Positions 37,001-45,787 of a stretch of 64,000 bases of DNA are shown one piece after another. The DNA lies in NCBI RefSeq assembly GCF_900101855.1, contig NZ_FMVC01000005.1, forward strand, positions 248,001 through 312,000. The letters run 5' to 3'. The DNA comes from Flavobacterium anhuiense. Its GTDB lineage: Bacteria > Bacteroidota > Bacteroidia > Flavobacteriales > Flavobacteriaceae. The position numbers and the translations under genes were made by a program. The notes beneath the pieces were generated by a model, which made no database searches, had not been told where the DNA came from, and saw only the letters and a list, made by a program, of their open reading frames with translations. Position 1 is the stretch's first letter; each line of letters starts with the position of its first letter.

Positions 37001-37554
37001 GTGGCGGCAGAGAACAGCCTCACCTCATTGGCGGCATTGGCCTGGTAGTCCATTTTTATTTCATGGCCCGATCCCGAATACCAAGCGTTTCCCGGAGCGG
37101 CCTGCTTGAGCACGCGGCTGAGCGGAGAAGCCTCAAGCTCCTTTCTGCTGAAGGGATAGGAAGTGGCTTCCATAGCGGGATTTCCGTTAATGGCAGGATT
37201 TGGATTTGCATAGTATGAAGACTGTTTGGCTTTGGCTGAAGGGTCAAAAGCCATGTCTGCCGTTTCTGCCTTAAACGGCAGGTATTCTTCTGCCTGCCTT
37301 CCGAAGCCGTCGTATTCGATATAGGTGATGATGTCCTTCCCTGAAGCCGACTGCTGCGAGGCGTTCTGCTGCACGGGCCTTCCCAGTCCGTCAAAATAGG
37401 TCGTGTTCTGCGATGCCTGCTGGATGGTTGGGGATGCTATAGGTGTGGCGCTCGGCACCTTGTATTTTACGGTCTTGATGTAGTTTTCGCTTTGCGTCTG
37501 GCCTGATGCCATAATAGGAAACAGAGCCAAAAGGAATTTTATTGCGTTTTTCAT
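34066..37554 (-). CDS. Rhs-family polymorphic toxin with DUF4329-like C-terminal tip
   Basis: 1162 residues with a Sec signal (MKNAIKFLLALFPIMASGQ). A DUF6443-like N-terminal region ('TYFDGLGRPVQQNASQQ') is followed by YD repeats and the Rhs core ('NNYYPFGMKHMGYN', 'RFMSIDPLTEKYRDWAPY', ending near residue 977 'ARELEGLEP'). The tip (978-1162) has 'AHTHGAYG' (H1057, H1059), 'NFSGLAGD', S1080/D1083 and 'YVATPNGSFQKYD', a DUF4329 pattern similar to JAMM-type metal ligands. The core DNA is GC-rich and the tip AT-rich, as expected for an exchangeable toxin domain. Toxic activity is inferred. Confidence 0.87.
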   Translation of the reverse strand: MKNAIKFLLALFPIMASGQTQSENYIKTVKYKVPSATPIASPTIQQASQNTTYFDGLGRPVQQNASQQSASGKDIITYIEYDGFGRQAEEYLPFKAETADMAFDPSAKAKQSSYYANPNPAINGNPAMEATSYPFSRKELEASPLSRVLKQAAPGNAWYSGSGHEIKMDYQANAANEVRLFSAATQWNSASGLYGISLVANGYYSANELYKTVTYDENTAAAPSEINGSTVEFKNKEGQIVLKRTYDAQAKHDTYYVYDIYGNLTYVIPPKASDLIDGSQGIQADITSTAVVAPGQTLNLTASNSITLLPGFHAQAGSVFSAMIDNGTQTLLNDLCYQYRYDHRNRLAEKKLPGKQWEFMVYDKLDRIVATGPANSPFPDGNGTGWTITKYDAFGRAVYTGWAQHASADAAGRVTLQAAQNGASAINEARTASGTLDGVPAHYTNAVAPASFRLLSVSYYDTYAFPGAAAVPAMLEGQNISPQVKGLASGSWTRVLTSSAEALGETSTTIYDDKARPVRVWTSNHLGGYTCTDTKLDFSGKTEYSITRHKRTASDAELTTRDGFIYSAQDRLLVQTHQINGGTVEVIAENAYDELGQLISKKVGNSAQNVNYSYNIRGWLAGINDVTSLAKPGDPKDLFAFKISYENPSAGADALYNGNISQTHWKTSNSESVLRSYNYAYDKLNRLINADFRNSASAAQNSSYFEKLQYDKNGNITFLHRSGDVVSQANLEWMDYMTYSYNGNQLKRVKEAGNNYFGFTTQIAQTDAADQYAYDANGNMVSDANKNITSIAYNHLNLPVKVTFAASGNIAYIYNAAGQKLKKIVSETGKAAITTDYLGGYQYENGVLKFFPTAEGYVEPSAGTYKYVYQYKDHLGNIRLSYDKNLTIQEENNYYPFGMKHMGYNGAIASTNSALKYKFQGQERQDELGLNWDSFKWRNYDPAIARFMSIDPLTEKYRDWAPYVFSGNRVIDARELEGLEPYFPYKSKDAAAENFSQNYNGVSIVKDREFATKVYSTSDNSGNTIYSYAEPVEGGPDGVNPSKVTVPAGTSEEAMAHTHGAYGVLYDNDNFSGLAGDAQSRGDMGLAERKNLDVYVATPNGSFQKYDVKTDKITLLSTAMPSDPKHPSRLNTKDAMVPVTTITPKPVEIKPVEIKASQIKSN

Positions 37555-37569
37555 GATGCTTTGGTCCGG

Positions 37570-40500
37570 TTAGTTTTTATAATGGTACTGGTTCTCTGAA
37601 AGGATGTTTCCTGCATTGTCCCTTACGGATTCTAGCCTTCCGAAGCTGTCGTAGGTGTAGGTGGTTTTATCTCCTTTAGGATCTGTGATAGTGCTTACTC
37701 CGACCAAAGGAATATAGGTGTAAGTGGTCACCATGGCATTTGGAAGAGCATTTCTCAAGGCGTTTAAGGCTGAGATCAGATCGGCTTCGTTTCCTGTATT
37801 GGAAAGGTTTTGGATATTTGCGGCATAAGGCTGAACTTCGCTGTAAGAGGCATTTTCGATCTTGGCTACTGGCTGGGTTTTGTTGTATCCCCAGATGATG
37901 GAAACAGGAGCGCCGTTTTCAGGAGCATATTCCAAAACATTTCCATTTCCGAAAGCAACTCCGTTAATTGCATCAGTGTCATATAAAGTAAATTTTACTT
38001 TACGATTAGCGTCATTAAAAGGAAAAGTTTCTACTAATCCTTTTGAAGAATGGATTTCTTTTGGAAGAAGTACACCGCCAGTAGTACTGCTCAGTTCATA
38101 TTTTGTATTAGATTCAGATGTTTGTACATTGTTTACAAAAGTCTCTGTTTTTACAGGCTGGCTAATCTTGTTTTGGTTTATCAGAGTCTGCATTTCAGCC
38201 GTCTGTTCTGTTGAAATCAAATCTTGAGGATAACTTAACTGTGTTCTTAAGGTTTTTGATTTGCTATTGACAGTCTCAGTTTTAGTTAGTTGATGATGAA
38301 TCGGGTTTTCATAACTGTAAGTTGTAATTTTTTCATTTGTAGGATTCTCATTTTCATCATAATCTGTTTCTATTGTTTTGATTATTTGCTTTTTGCCCTG
38401 CGAAGTCTGACCAACCGCGTAATAAAAAATACCAGTATGAAAATCAGCTGATTGATTATACGGTAAATAAAATGAGCTAAGTTCGTCTCCTGGAAAAATT
38501 GCTGATGGAAAATTGTTAAAAACAATATTATAGGGTAGTGTCGATTGTTTTGATATTGTATATTGATTTGTTATACTTTGAACTAATTTGTAGGTGTTGA
38601 CAGTTGTACCGTTTTTGTATATATTTTTTTTCAGCAATGAGCCTCGGTTCCATTGGTCATTTTTATAAAACGCAAAATCGGATAAAAATGACAGTGGTAA
38701 ATAAATGTTTGCAACAAATTCCCCATTATAATTGTAAATAGGATTAAAAAACGGACTTTTAAATACAGTAGGAAGACTGTTGGCATTAATATCAAATAAA
38801 CGTTCTATAGGAATATTTTCAAATATATATTCTGTTTTGCCATTATTTGAGTTTGTATTTGTACTAAAATCAAATTCTGTTACCTTACCATATGTAATAG
38901 CTGGACTTCCACTAGTATTATTGTCAAACACCGAAGAGGTTGAAAGAATAGAAACTACATCAGATTTCGACTGTCGAACGAACATTCCTCTTACAAAACA
39001 ACCATTTCCTTCTCTAACAATTACATTAGGATCTTCATATTGGAACAATTTGGTAAATGCAGGGACAAGGTTATTTTTTCCATCGTAATTTTTTATTGAC
39101 TTAATTCTTAATCCTCCAATAAATTTAACAGTAGGTACAGTGGTACTGCCAATGTTTTCTTTCCATGAAGCAGTAATAGTAGTTAAAGGACACCCATAGG
39201 CACCAATCTGACCAGATCTATATTCTTCTGCAGATAAAGTATGGGTAAAATCTCCAAAATTTTTGTCATATTCAAATGATCCTCCAGCCGTAAAAGGCAA
39301 TGGCCTCTGCCACATTTCACTATCATATTTAACATTTGTAATTCCGCCAGATTCTTGTGTAGCTGGCATAAAAGAGATATTTAATTTTCCACTACCTTGT
39401 ACATAATTTACTGGTGTAAAGGTTGTAGTTTTTGTATTTGGACCATAATTTGAATTACAGCCACTACCGTAAACCACTACTGAAGCACTTTTAGGAACTA
39501 CATTAAATGTAGTAACATTTTCCATATATCTATTGGTTTCATATTCAAAAACAGAATAGCCACCTTCTGGATAAGTAATTTTTTGTAAAATTCCTGATTT
39601 CATTAAGTTTTCATCAGCAGATCTATTGCCATTACCAATCGAATATGTAACATTGTTGTTAGCCCATTCTGAGTCTCGCTTGACAACTGTTGGAGGTGAT
39701 AAACTCCCTTGATTTGCATTAATATATCCCCAATAGTCTTTTTTTGTAGTCCCCCTTTGAGGTAATGGAGTACTTTCATATTCAAATTTATGACTTACAT
39801 TTAATAGATTGTTTGTTAGCTGATTTAGTTTTAATGATTTAGTTCTACTTTTTGTATTTCGCTCATTATAGTAACTTAAAGGTATAAATGAATCTACCAA
39901 AGGTCCACCAGATCTGGAATAATAATCATAAATAAAACCATATTCAGTAATCAAATTTTTTGTATTTCCTTTTAAAGAAAAAACACTTATTTTATCTAAT
40001 TTGTATTCATCAAGTAAATCTTGTCTGTCTTGGGAAGATATAAATTCTATCATTCCATTATTAAAATTTATAGTACTTAAAAACTGTTTGTTTGATCGCG
40101 TTACATCGGATATAATTGTTTTTAAGATGGGAGGTGTAATAGCTCTAATTGTATCTGTTAATTGTTCACCAATAGGTATTGCATAATCAATAGAATTATT
40201 TAATGGTTTATACGTAAAAGATATAATATCATTAGGGTTTTTACTGTTTGGCGGAATTATTTCAGTAAGATACCAAGTAGAAATATAATCTGGTTTGTTA
40301 ATACTCGTATTATTATAAATAAGCTCATTAGCATTATAGCCATTTATACTCTGTCCAAAGCGGTAAGTTGTTCCATCGTCTTTTGTTATTTCTAAACTTA
40401 ATGTATTAATTAATAATTTATTATTTGTTGAAGAAGTCTTAACAACGGTGTTTTGTAAATCTCTAAATACAGCTTGACCATTAACAAAATAAAAAGTGCC

Positions 40501-40995
40501 TGATAAGCCAGGTGCGTTTACAATAAATTCATCATAAGCCGAATCTGTTCCAGGAGTACCAGCTCCAGCATTGTAAGGATTAAACTGATTGTATAAAGTA
40601 TTGTAAGCTAAAGATGTAAAAGGAGAATTGGTAATATCAGGTATTGGTGAACCATTATCTGGAACTCCTTTAACATTTCGCACAACTGCTCCTCCAGCAT
40701 TTAAATTCCATCCTAAACCTACCCATGAAGCTAGTTCATCTAGTTGAATTCCAGCACTATTATAACTTATGTCAATAGGTACAGTTAATTCCTTTGTTTT
40801 AATGGTGTAAAGAGGAATACTAATGTTGATTTTTCCTGTTGAATAATCGACAGGAAATAATCCTTGTTTTGCAAACGAAGCTGCGTTAGGACTTACTGGA
40901 AAATAATTGGGAATATCCTTTGTGACTTGACAAAAAATGGAGTTGGGTAAAACTAATGCAAGTAGCATTAATTTATAAAAAGTAGTTTTAAACAT
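37570..40995 (-). CDS. Large secreted Rhs-family protein (upstream partner)
   Basis: 1141 residues with a signal peptide (MFKTTFYKLMLLALVLPNSIFC). The N-terminus ('YFPVSPNAASFAKQGLFPVDYSTGKINISIPLY', given here as the region from residue 31) is the conserved start of large Bacteroidota Rhs partners. The end has YD motifs 'GDKTTYTYDSFGRLESVRDNAGN'. It stops 15 bases before the toxin-bearing Rhs gene. The 3' quarter is more GC-rich than the 5' part. It may form part of the Rhs shell in trans, analogous to split TcB/TcC proteins; that role is inference. Confidence 0.82.
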   Translation of the reverse strand: MFKTTFYKLMLLALVLPNSIFCQVTKDIPNYFPVSPNAASFAKQGLFPVDYSTGKINISIPLYTIKTKELTVPIDISYNSAGIQLDELASWVGLGWNLNAGGAVVRNVKGVPDNGSPIPDITNSPFTSLAYNTLYNQFNPYNAGAGTPGTDSAYDEFIVNAPGLSGTFYFVNGQAVFRDLQNTVVKTSSTNNKLLINTLSLEITKDDGTTYRFGQSINGYNANELIYNNTSINKPDYISTWYLTEIIPPNSKNPNDIISFTYKPLNNSIDYAIPIGEQLTDTIRAITPPILKTIISDVTRSNKQFLSTINFNNGMIEFISSQDRQDLLDEYKLDKISVFSLKGNTKNLITEYGFIYDYYSRSGGPLVDSFIPLSYYNERNTKSRTKSLKLNQLTNNLLNVSHKFEYESTPLPQRGTTKKDYWGYINANQGSLSPPTVVKRDSEWANNNVTYSIGNGNRSADENLMKSGILQKITYPEGGYSVFEYETNRYMENVTTFNVVPKSASVVVYGSGCNSNYGPNTKTTTFTPVNYVQGSGKLNISFMPATQESGGITNVKYDSEMWQRPLPFTAGGSFEYDKNFGDFTHTLSAEEYRSGQIGAYGCPLTTITASWKENIGSTTVPTVKFIGGLRIKSIKNYDGKNNLVPAFTKLFQYEDPNVIVREGNGCFVRGMFVRQSKSDVVSILSTSSVFDNNTSGSPAITYGKVTEFDFSTNTNSNNGKTEYIFENIPIERLFDINANSLPTVFKSPFFNPIYNYNGEFVANIYLPLSFLSDFAFYKNDQWNRGSLLKKNIYKNGTTVNTYKLVQSITNQYTISKQSTLPYNIVFNNFPSAIFPGDELSSFYLPYNQSADFHTGIFYYAVGQTSQGKKQIIKTIETDYDENENPTNEKITTYSYENPIHHQLTKTETVNSKSKTLRTQLSYPQDLISTEQTAEMQTLINQNKISQPVKTETFVNNVQTSESNTKYELSSTTGGVLLPKEIHSSKGLVETFPFNDANRKVKFTLYDTDAINGVAFGNGNVLEYAPENGAPVSIIWGYNKTQPVAKIENASYSEVQPYAANIQNLSNTGNEADLISALNALRNALPNAMVTTYTYIPLVGVSTITDPKGDKTTYTYDSFGRLESVRDNAGNILSENQYHYKN

Positions 40996-41138
40996 GTTAG
41001 TTACCGATATTTATAAATATTGAAAAAGTAAGTTTTTATTTATAGGAAAACACAATAATAAGTTAAATTTTGTAATAAAAAAGAATGATTCTTAAAAGAT
41101 ATTAACAAAAATATATTCATAAATTTATTTGTTTTGTG

Positions 41139-42275
41139 TTATCCTATCGCACTGCTTAGTTGGAACATAGGCAAATACATAGCAACTAACAAAACTGCCA
41201 CTAAAACCCCAACAAAAAGAATGATAAATGGTTCTAAAACAGTTGTCATAACTTTAGATTGCTGTACTACTTCTTGGTTGTACTGTTCACTAAGCTGTTT
41301 GAAAACATATTCGGTTTGGTTGGTTTCTTCTGCTACTTTTACAAGCGATATGATTCGATTATCAAAAAGAGGAGTATTTTTTAAACTTGAACTCAAACTG
41401 TTTCCTTTTAAAATGCTATTCTCAACCTGTTCTAGGGCTTCCTGTAGAGGAACAAACTGAATCATTTTTTTTACCATTTGTATACTATTCAATAGCGGTA
41501 CTTTAGCAGTTGTTAGCAAGGTTACAGCCTGTGTAAATTGTGCCAGATAGACTTTTGTCATAAATGGGCCTAAAACGGGAATTTTTACGAGAAAAAAGTG
41601 AAGCGTTTTTTTATACTTGTGGTTATCTTTAAAAAATTGGGTAGAGGCAATAAAAGTAATAAGTCCTAATAAAAAATACAAGCCATACGTTTTAGTCCAC
41701 ACCGATAGTTTTACAATAAATTGAGTTAAAACGGGTAGTTCCATATTATTTTGTTTAAAGATATCTTGAAACATTGGCACAACATAACTCAACATAAATA
41801 TAACAACCAATACGGCAGTACTTAATACGATAGATGGGTAGGTGAGGGCAGCCACTATAATTCTTTTCTGCTCGTTTTTACGTTCAAAAAAATGACCTAA
41901 TTCTTCGCATACTTGAGCCGTAGTTCCTGTTTCTTCACCAATTTGAATAGAATAATATTCGTATTCTGTAAATGATTTTGATGTTCGTAAAGCATCAGAA
42001 AATGGCTTTCCGTTTACTACATCATTTAAAATAGTTTGAATTAAAACTTTGTCAGCGCTTTTTTTTAATGATTCAATAATCAGTGATAATCCCTCTTTAA
42101 AACTAACCCCTGCTTTGAGCAGTACGGCTAGTTCGAGGTAAAATGCCTGCTTTTTTTTATTGTTGAAACTTTCACCAAAAAGCGTTATCTCTTTTTTTAA
42201 TAAGTTTTCAATACTACTTGAATCCTTTGGCTTAATAGTTCTTTTGTTTGGGGTATTTTCTATTTTAAAGGCCAT
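41139..42275 (-). CDS. Type II secretion/type IV pilus inner-membrane platform protein (GspF/PilC family)
   Basis: 378 residues. Two T2SSF domains are visible: 'LAVLLKAGVSFKEGLSLI' to 'IQIGEETGTTAQVCEELG' in the first half, 'FTQAVTLLTTAKVPLLNSIQMV' to 'ISLVKVAEETNQTEYVFKQL' in the second. Three membrane helices follow the usual plan. It anchors the pseudopilus assembly ATPase at the inner membrane. Its start overlaps the upstream pseudopilin by 11 bases. No GspE ATPase or GspD secretin gene accompanies it. Confidence 0.9.
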   Translation of the reverse strand: MAFKIENTPNKRTIKPKDSSSIENLLKKEITLFGESFNNKKKQAFYLELAVLLKAGVSFKEGLSLIIESLKKSADKVLIQTILNDVVNGKPFSDALRTSKSFTEYEYYSIQIGEETGTTAQVCEELGHFFERKNEQKRIIVAALTYPSIVLSTAVLVVIFMLSYVVPMFQDIFKQNNMELPVLTQFIVKLSVWTKTYGLYFLLGLITFIASTQFFKDNHKYKKTLHFFLVKIPVLGPFMTKVYLAQFTQAVTLLTTAKVPLLNSIQMVKKMIQFVPLQEALEQVENSILKGNSLSSSLKNTPLFDNRIISLVKVAEETNQTEYVFKQLSEQYNQEVVQQSKVMTTVLEPFIILFVGVLVAVLLVAMYLPMFQLSSAIG

Positions 42276-42741
42276 CTTCCTGATTCATTAAAAGGGTTAA
42301 ATCATTTTTTTTCGAAACAAAAATCCGATAATCTGGTAGTTCTGTTTCTGCAGTTATTGATAAAGCATCTATCGGTCCAGAACTTATTTCTTTTCCTCTA
42401 AACAAAGCTTTGTTTGGAATAATTTTCAGCTTAATAGTATCAAGATTTCTCATGCTGAATTTCTCTTGAAAAGAATAGGTTGTAGTGTCTATCTCTGAAA
42501 CCATTATGAGAGTTTGTTTATTACCGTCATAAATAATAGTGTGCGTTTCATTAAAATCCTGCCAAAGTTTTTGCTCAAATAATGCCAATGTGCTTGTTTT
42601 TTCAAAATTTGCTTGAATACTATGAATTTGCTTCTGAACAATTCTTAAAACACTAAAAGCCATTCCAACAACAATAGCAGTTATGATCATAACCACTATT
42701 AGCTCAGATAATGTAAATGATTTTAATTTTCTTGGAGCCAT
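42265..42741 (-). CDS. Pseudopilin with prepilin N-terminus (FTLSE type)
   Basis: 158 residues. The prepilin motif is 'KLKS/FTLSELIVV', with Ser8 before the predicted cut, Phe9 as +1 and the conserved Glu at +5 (E13), then one hydrophobic helix. A GspG/GspJ-like periplasmic domain follows. The residue before the cut is normally Gly, so Ser is a departure. It overlaps its neighbours (19 bases upstream, 11 downstream), which implies coupled translation. Confidence 0.82.
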   Translation of the reverse strand: MAPRKLKSFTLSELIVVMIITAIVVGMAFSVLRIVQKQIHSIQANFEKTSTLALFEQKLWQDFNETHTIIYDGNKQTLIMVSEIDTTTYSFQEKFSMRNLDTIKLKIIPNKALFRGKEISSGPIDALSITAETELPDYRIFVSKKNDLTLLMNQEDGL

Positions 42742-43067
42742 ATAATTTGTTGTTTCTTGATTTCCTTTCCCGATACAGTATTAAATGCTGAAATAGAAAT
42801 TATTTTTTTTGATGAAATAGTTTCTAAAGCAATATTGATATTCCAGTCTTTAAAATTTTCCTGATAAGGGAGTCTAATAATATTGTTTTGAATATCGTAC
42901 TCTAGTTCATTTATTCTAGTCTCAATGCTATGAGTATTTTTTGAGAAAGTATTAAAAACCAGATTATTTAATATTAAGCTAGAAATAATAAATATAATGA
43001 CAACCAAAACGGTTGCAACAACCGCTTCAATTAGTGTAGCCGATTTTATTTTTTTTAATAAAGCCAT
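42723..43067 (-). CDS. Minor pseudopilin with ATLIE prepilin motif
   Basis: 114 residues. The motif 'KIKS/ATLIEAVVATV' gives Ser9 before the cut, Ala as +1 and Glu14 at +5, then one helix and a small periplasmic domain. It resembles GspI/GspH-type minor pseudopilins in size and start. Tight overlap with both neighbours. Confidence 0.78.
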   Translation of the reverse strand: MALLKKIKSATLIEAVVATVLVVIIFIISSLILNNLVFNTFSKNTHSIETRINELEYDIQNNIIRLPYQENFKDWNINIALETISSKKIISISAFNTVSGKEIKKQQIIWLQEN

Positions 43068-44344
43068 TTCAAAACAGTTTTAGGTTCTTGTTCGAAAATG
43101 ATGCTGCCATAGATTTCAGGAATATTCTCGTTTTCAATAGTTGCATTATAGATGTGGTTGACAAAAATGGACCCCGCTTGATTGGCTGTAAATTGCTTTG
43201 TATAAACCGAGCCAGAAACGGTTCCTCGTATATCAAAATTTCCATTGCAATAGACTTGTCCCTTTATTTTTGAATCTTTTTCTAAAATTAGTTGAGTCAA
43301 AAAATCCGATTTTTCTTTTGTCTGCAAATAAATTACACTTCCTCTTATATTGCTTCCTGTATCAATAAAAATTTGATTATCTGGTGTGCTACTATAATTG
43401 GCATTTTCAGTTATACTGTTTTTATTATCCTGAAACAGCATCAATGCCGAAGGATAAGATAAATTACATTTTTTACCCACTACAATTTTTCTTGATGCAA
43501 TTGCCTGAAAACATCCTATTGTTTCATCTTCGATTTCGATAATTGGTGCTATTAGAATTAAATCTTTAAGTAAGGCCGTTTTTTTTATTTTAATGGAAAT
43601 TTCAGATTTAATTATAATATTTCCAGAAAGCATTTTGTTTTCTATTGTTATCGGATTTTCTGAGTAAAATCCTTTTGTTTCGTTTTTAAAAGAATTGGTA
43701 ATCTTTATACTAGACCCTAAGTTTATATAGCTTTCTTGGTGTTCTATTTTATATTCCTTTAAATAAAAATTGACAGCATCTAGAAATGTTTTTTCAAGCT
43801 TTGGAAGTTCAGAAGTGCTTTTCTCAATTTTCCCATAAATTAACTGAGAACCGTAATAACTGTTTCCAGCAATGTAACCAGAGTTTACCCCTTGACTTGG
43901 TAAATAAGCAGTCCCCTTTATTTTAGTATTTCCAACGACAGAAAGTCCGTTGTGTGTTTCTTGCAAGTAAAGAGTAGGTGATTTATCAGCTGTTAGTAAA
44001 GATCCTATAATAGCAGTTTTGATGAATCTTTTTTTTCTGTATTGGGTAATTGTAATTCCTTTTTGAAATACTCCCCATTGAGACAGATGTGTTTTAATAA
44101 TCTGATTTTCTTTTTTAAGAAAATCTATTTTGGCAGTATCAATATTTAATTCTTTCTGCTCTAAAAGAGACTGAATTCCGATATCAGCAATCTGAATATT
44201 TTCAATGGCTCCTTTAGACTGTTCTTTCATATAAATAAATGTATAGGCATATAAAACTAAGCCTGCCAGCAAGAGAGCGATTAAAACAGCAATAAATACT
44301 GTAAATTGCAACGCACCAGATTTTATTTTGAGTTTTAATTTCAA
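43055..44344 (-). CDS. GspK/PilX-like large minor pseudopilin with beta-helix-like body
   Basis: 429 residues. The N-terminus 'KIKSGALQFTVFIAVLIALL' has the KS/ context of the two pseudopilins but no Glu at +5, as in GspK-type proteins. The body carries repeated short polar strands ('KIKGTAYLP', 'NIRGSVIYLQ', 'KIKGQVYCNGNFDIRGTVSGSVY'), suggesting a bactofilin-like right-handed beta helix rather than a normal GspK. It starts four bases into the preceding gene and probably caps a pseudopilus tip. Assignment rests mainly on order and N-terminus. Confidence 0.65.
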   Translation of the reverse strand: MKLKLKIKSGALQFTVFIAVLIALLLAGLVLYAYTFIYMKEQSKGAIENIQIADIGIQSLLEQKELNIDTAKIDFLKKENQIIKTHLSQWGVFQKGITITQYRKKRFIKTAIIGSLLTADKSPTLYLQETHNGLSVVGNTKIKGTAYLPSQGVNSGYIAGNSYYGSQLIYGKIEKSTSELPKLEKTFLDAVNFYLKEYKIEHQESYINLGSSIKITNSFKNETKGFYSENPITIENKMLSGNIIIKSEISIKIKKTALLKDLILIAPIIEIEDETIGCFQAIASRKIVVGKKCNLSYPSALMLFQDNKNSITENANYSSTPDNQIFIDTGSNIRGSVIYLQTKEKSDFLTQLILEKDSKIKGQVYCNGNFDIRGTVSGSVYTKQFTANQAGSIFVNHIYNATIENENIPEIYGSIIFEQEPKTVLKWLY

Positions 44345-44826
44345 TCCTGAAGCATTATAATATTAAGATTGCCTTTATATTTGACATATACAGATTCTTT
44401 ATCGCCAGACTTTAGAAAAACGTCATTTTCAGTATCTCCAATTTTCATATAATAGTTTTTGCCATCAATAATCAGCATATAGATGGTGTTTTTTCCTTTT
44501 GAATCAGCAATTGAGCCTTTATAAGTGATTTTAGGCCACACTAGAGCTTCTGGCTGTTTGAAAGTTTTTGGAGAAACCGAATGTGTTTTTTTAGGCTTTG
44601 CATTGGTTTCATTAGCATACATTTTGCCTAAAAAAGGATCTCTATAATTGATATTAATATTAAAAGATTCTCTTTTATTAACTTTCATGGGCCTAAAAGT
44701 AAACTCTGGATTATCGGGTGCAGAAACTTTATCTGGATTTGTAAATGAAAAAAGCTGAAAAAGGACAGCTCCCCAAACTAATAAAACAAGAGGTAGTAAG
44801 ATGTATATGTTTTTTTTGTTTTTCAT
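44341..44826 (-). CDS. GspC/PilP-like inner-membrane protein of the pseudopilus operon
   Basis: 161 residues: one membrane helix (about 7-27), a linker with 'NINYRDPFLGKM', and a small beta domain ('ITYKGSIADSKGKNTIYMLI', 'YYMKIGDTENDVFLKSGD', 'SVYVKYKGNLNIIML') like the HR domain of GspC or PilP, which links the platform to the secretin. It starts four bases after the last fibre-like gene, the strongest evidence that both gene sets share a transcript. Confidence 0.72.
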   Translation of the reverse strand: MKNKKNIYILLPLVLLVWGAVLFQLFSFTNPDKVSAPDNPEFTFRPMKVNKRESFNININYRDPFLGKMYANETNAKPKKTHSVSPKTFKQPEALVWPKITYKGSIADSKGKNTIYMLIIDGKNYYMKIGDTENDVFLKSGDKESVYVKYKGNLNIIMLQD

Positions 44827-44830
44827 ATTT

Positions 44831-45775
44831 TTATTTCTGAGCAGATTCTTTCTCTAATTTTGCTACGCGCAAAGCTAAACTTTTTAATGATTCAATCTCT
44901 TTTGACTGCTCTTCTATTTTTTTATTCTGCTGAATAGAATAAAGTGTCAACTCTTCAATTTTCTGAAGTAGTTTAGCATTCATTTCTCCTAAATTGATTC
45001 CATTTTTCAAAACTTCTTCTTCGCTTGGAATATTTTCTAAATGCCCTTTTTCTGTAATATGCTTTTCAACTTCCTCAAGTGTTGGCAAATTGTATTCTTT
45101 TTTGAAAACAAAATCAGACCAATTTTCCATATCGACTTTTACTTCTTGTGAGTGTACGGTTCCTTTTACGTCTAGTTTGTTTTTGGGGTTAATCATGCCA
45201 ATTCCTACATTGCCTCCATCAGCTTGAATTATCAAATCACTCCATGCGTTTAATAGAGAATTATGTGCTCCAAACCATGCTTTACCATTATATTCACCCA
45301 TTACGATAGCATTTAAGTCTCCAGATGCAACAATTCGACCGCGCCAAGTAGCATTAGATGTTCCATTTTCTTTCACATGTAATCTGGTTTGGAAACCAAT
45401 ATTTTCAGTGCCAATACCAACATTCCCATCAATATTTGTCATTAATAATTGTTGCCATTTTCCCCATAGAGAATTTAATGGGTACGCTTTTCTATAAAAA
45501 ATCCCACCATCATTAAAATTCAATTGATGATTAGCACCGCCTGAGTTGTCAGTATCTTCCCATGGTGCGATAGTTAAATTAGCTGAATACATACCATATC
45601 CAGGAGCACCTATTATACTTCGTTCTTTAAAATCTGCTCTAATCGAATGTTCAATAAAGTTAGGAGCATCATTAATTGATCTAGTGTCATTTATTATCAA
45701 TGAAGTGGAACTTTGAGCATAGAATAAATTGAAAATACAAAATGCTAGTAATGGGAAAACGGTATTTTTTTTCAT
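44831..45775 (-). CDS. Tail-fibre-like secreted protein 1 (class C)
   Basis: 314 residues, signal peptide 1-20 (cut before Q21). A pyocin-knob-like middle ('GIFYRKAYPLNSLWGKWQQL', 91-110) is followed by two fibre units 'NVGIGTENIG' (118) and 'NVGIGMINPKNKLDV' (189). The class C module starts at 209 ('SQEVKVDMENWSDFVFKKEY', 'GHLENIPSEEEVLKNGINLG'), ending in a coiled coil (about 263-311). The start fits trimeric phage tail-fibre architecture. It is the last fibre gene, four bases before the GspC-like gene. Surface-exposed adhesin or host/prey contact role is inferred. Confidence 0.78.
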   Translation of the reverse strand: MKKNTVFPLLAFCIFNLFYAQSSTSLIINDTRSINDAPNFIEHSIRADFKERSIIGAPGYGMYSANLTIAPWEDTDNSGGANHQLNFNDGGIFYRKAYPLNSLWGKWQQLLMTNIDGNVGIGTENIGFQTRLHVKENGTSNATWRGRIVASGDLNAIVMGEYNGKAWFGAHNSLLNAWSDLIIQADGGNVGIGMINPKNKLDVKGTVHSQEVKVDMENWSDFVFKKEYNLPTLEEVEKHITEKGHLENIPSEEEVLKNGINLGEMNAKLLQKIEELTLYSIQQNKKIEEQSKEIESLKSLALRVAKLEKESAQK

Positions 45776-45787
45776 TAGTTATGACGT

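Noticed and set aside
34821..37394. Several long open frames in other frames or strands within the Rhs gene
   Set aside because: The Rhs core is GC-rich, so stop codons are rare in all frames. The products are Cys/Arg-rich and lack domains, whereas the Rhs frame has clear YD repeats.
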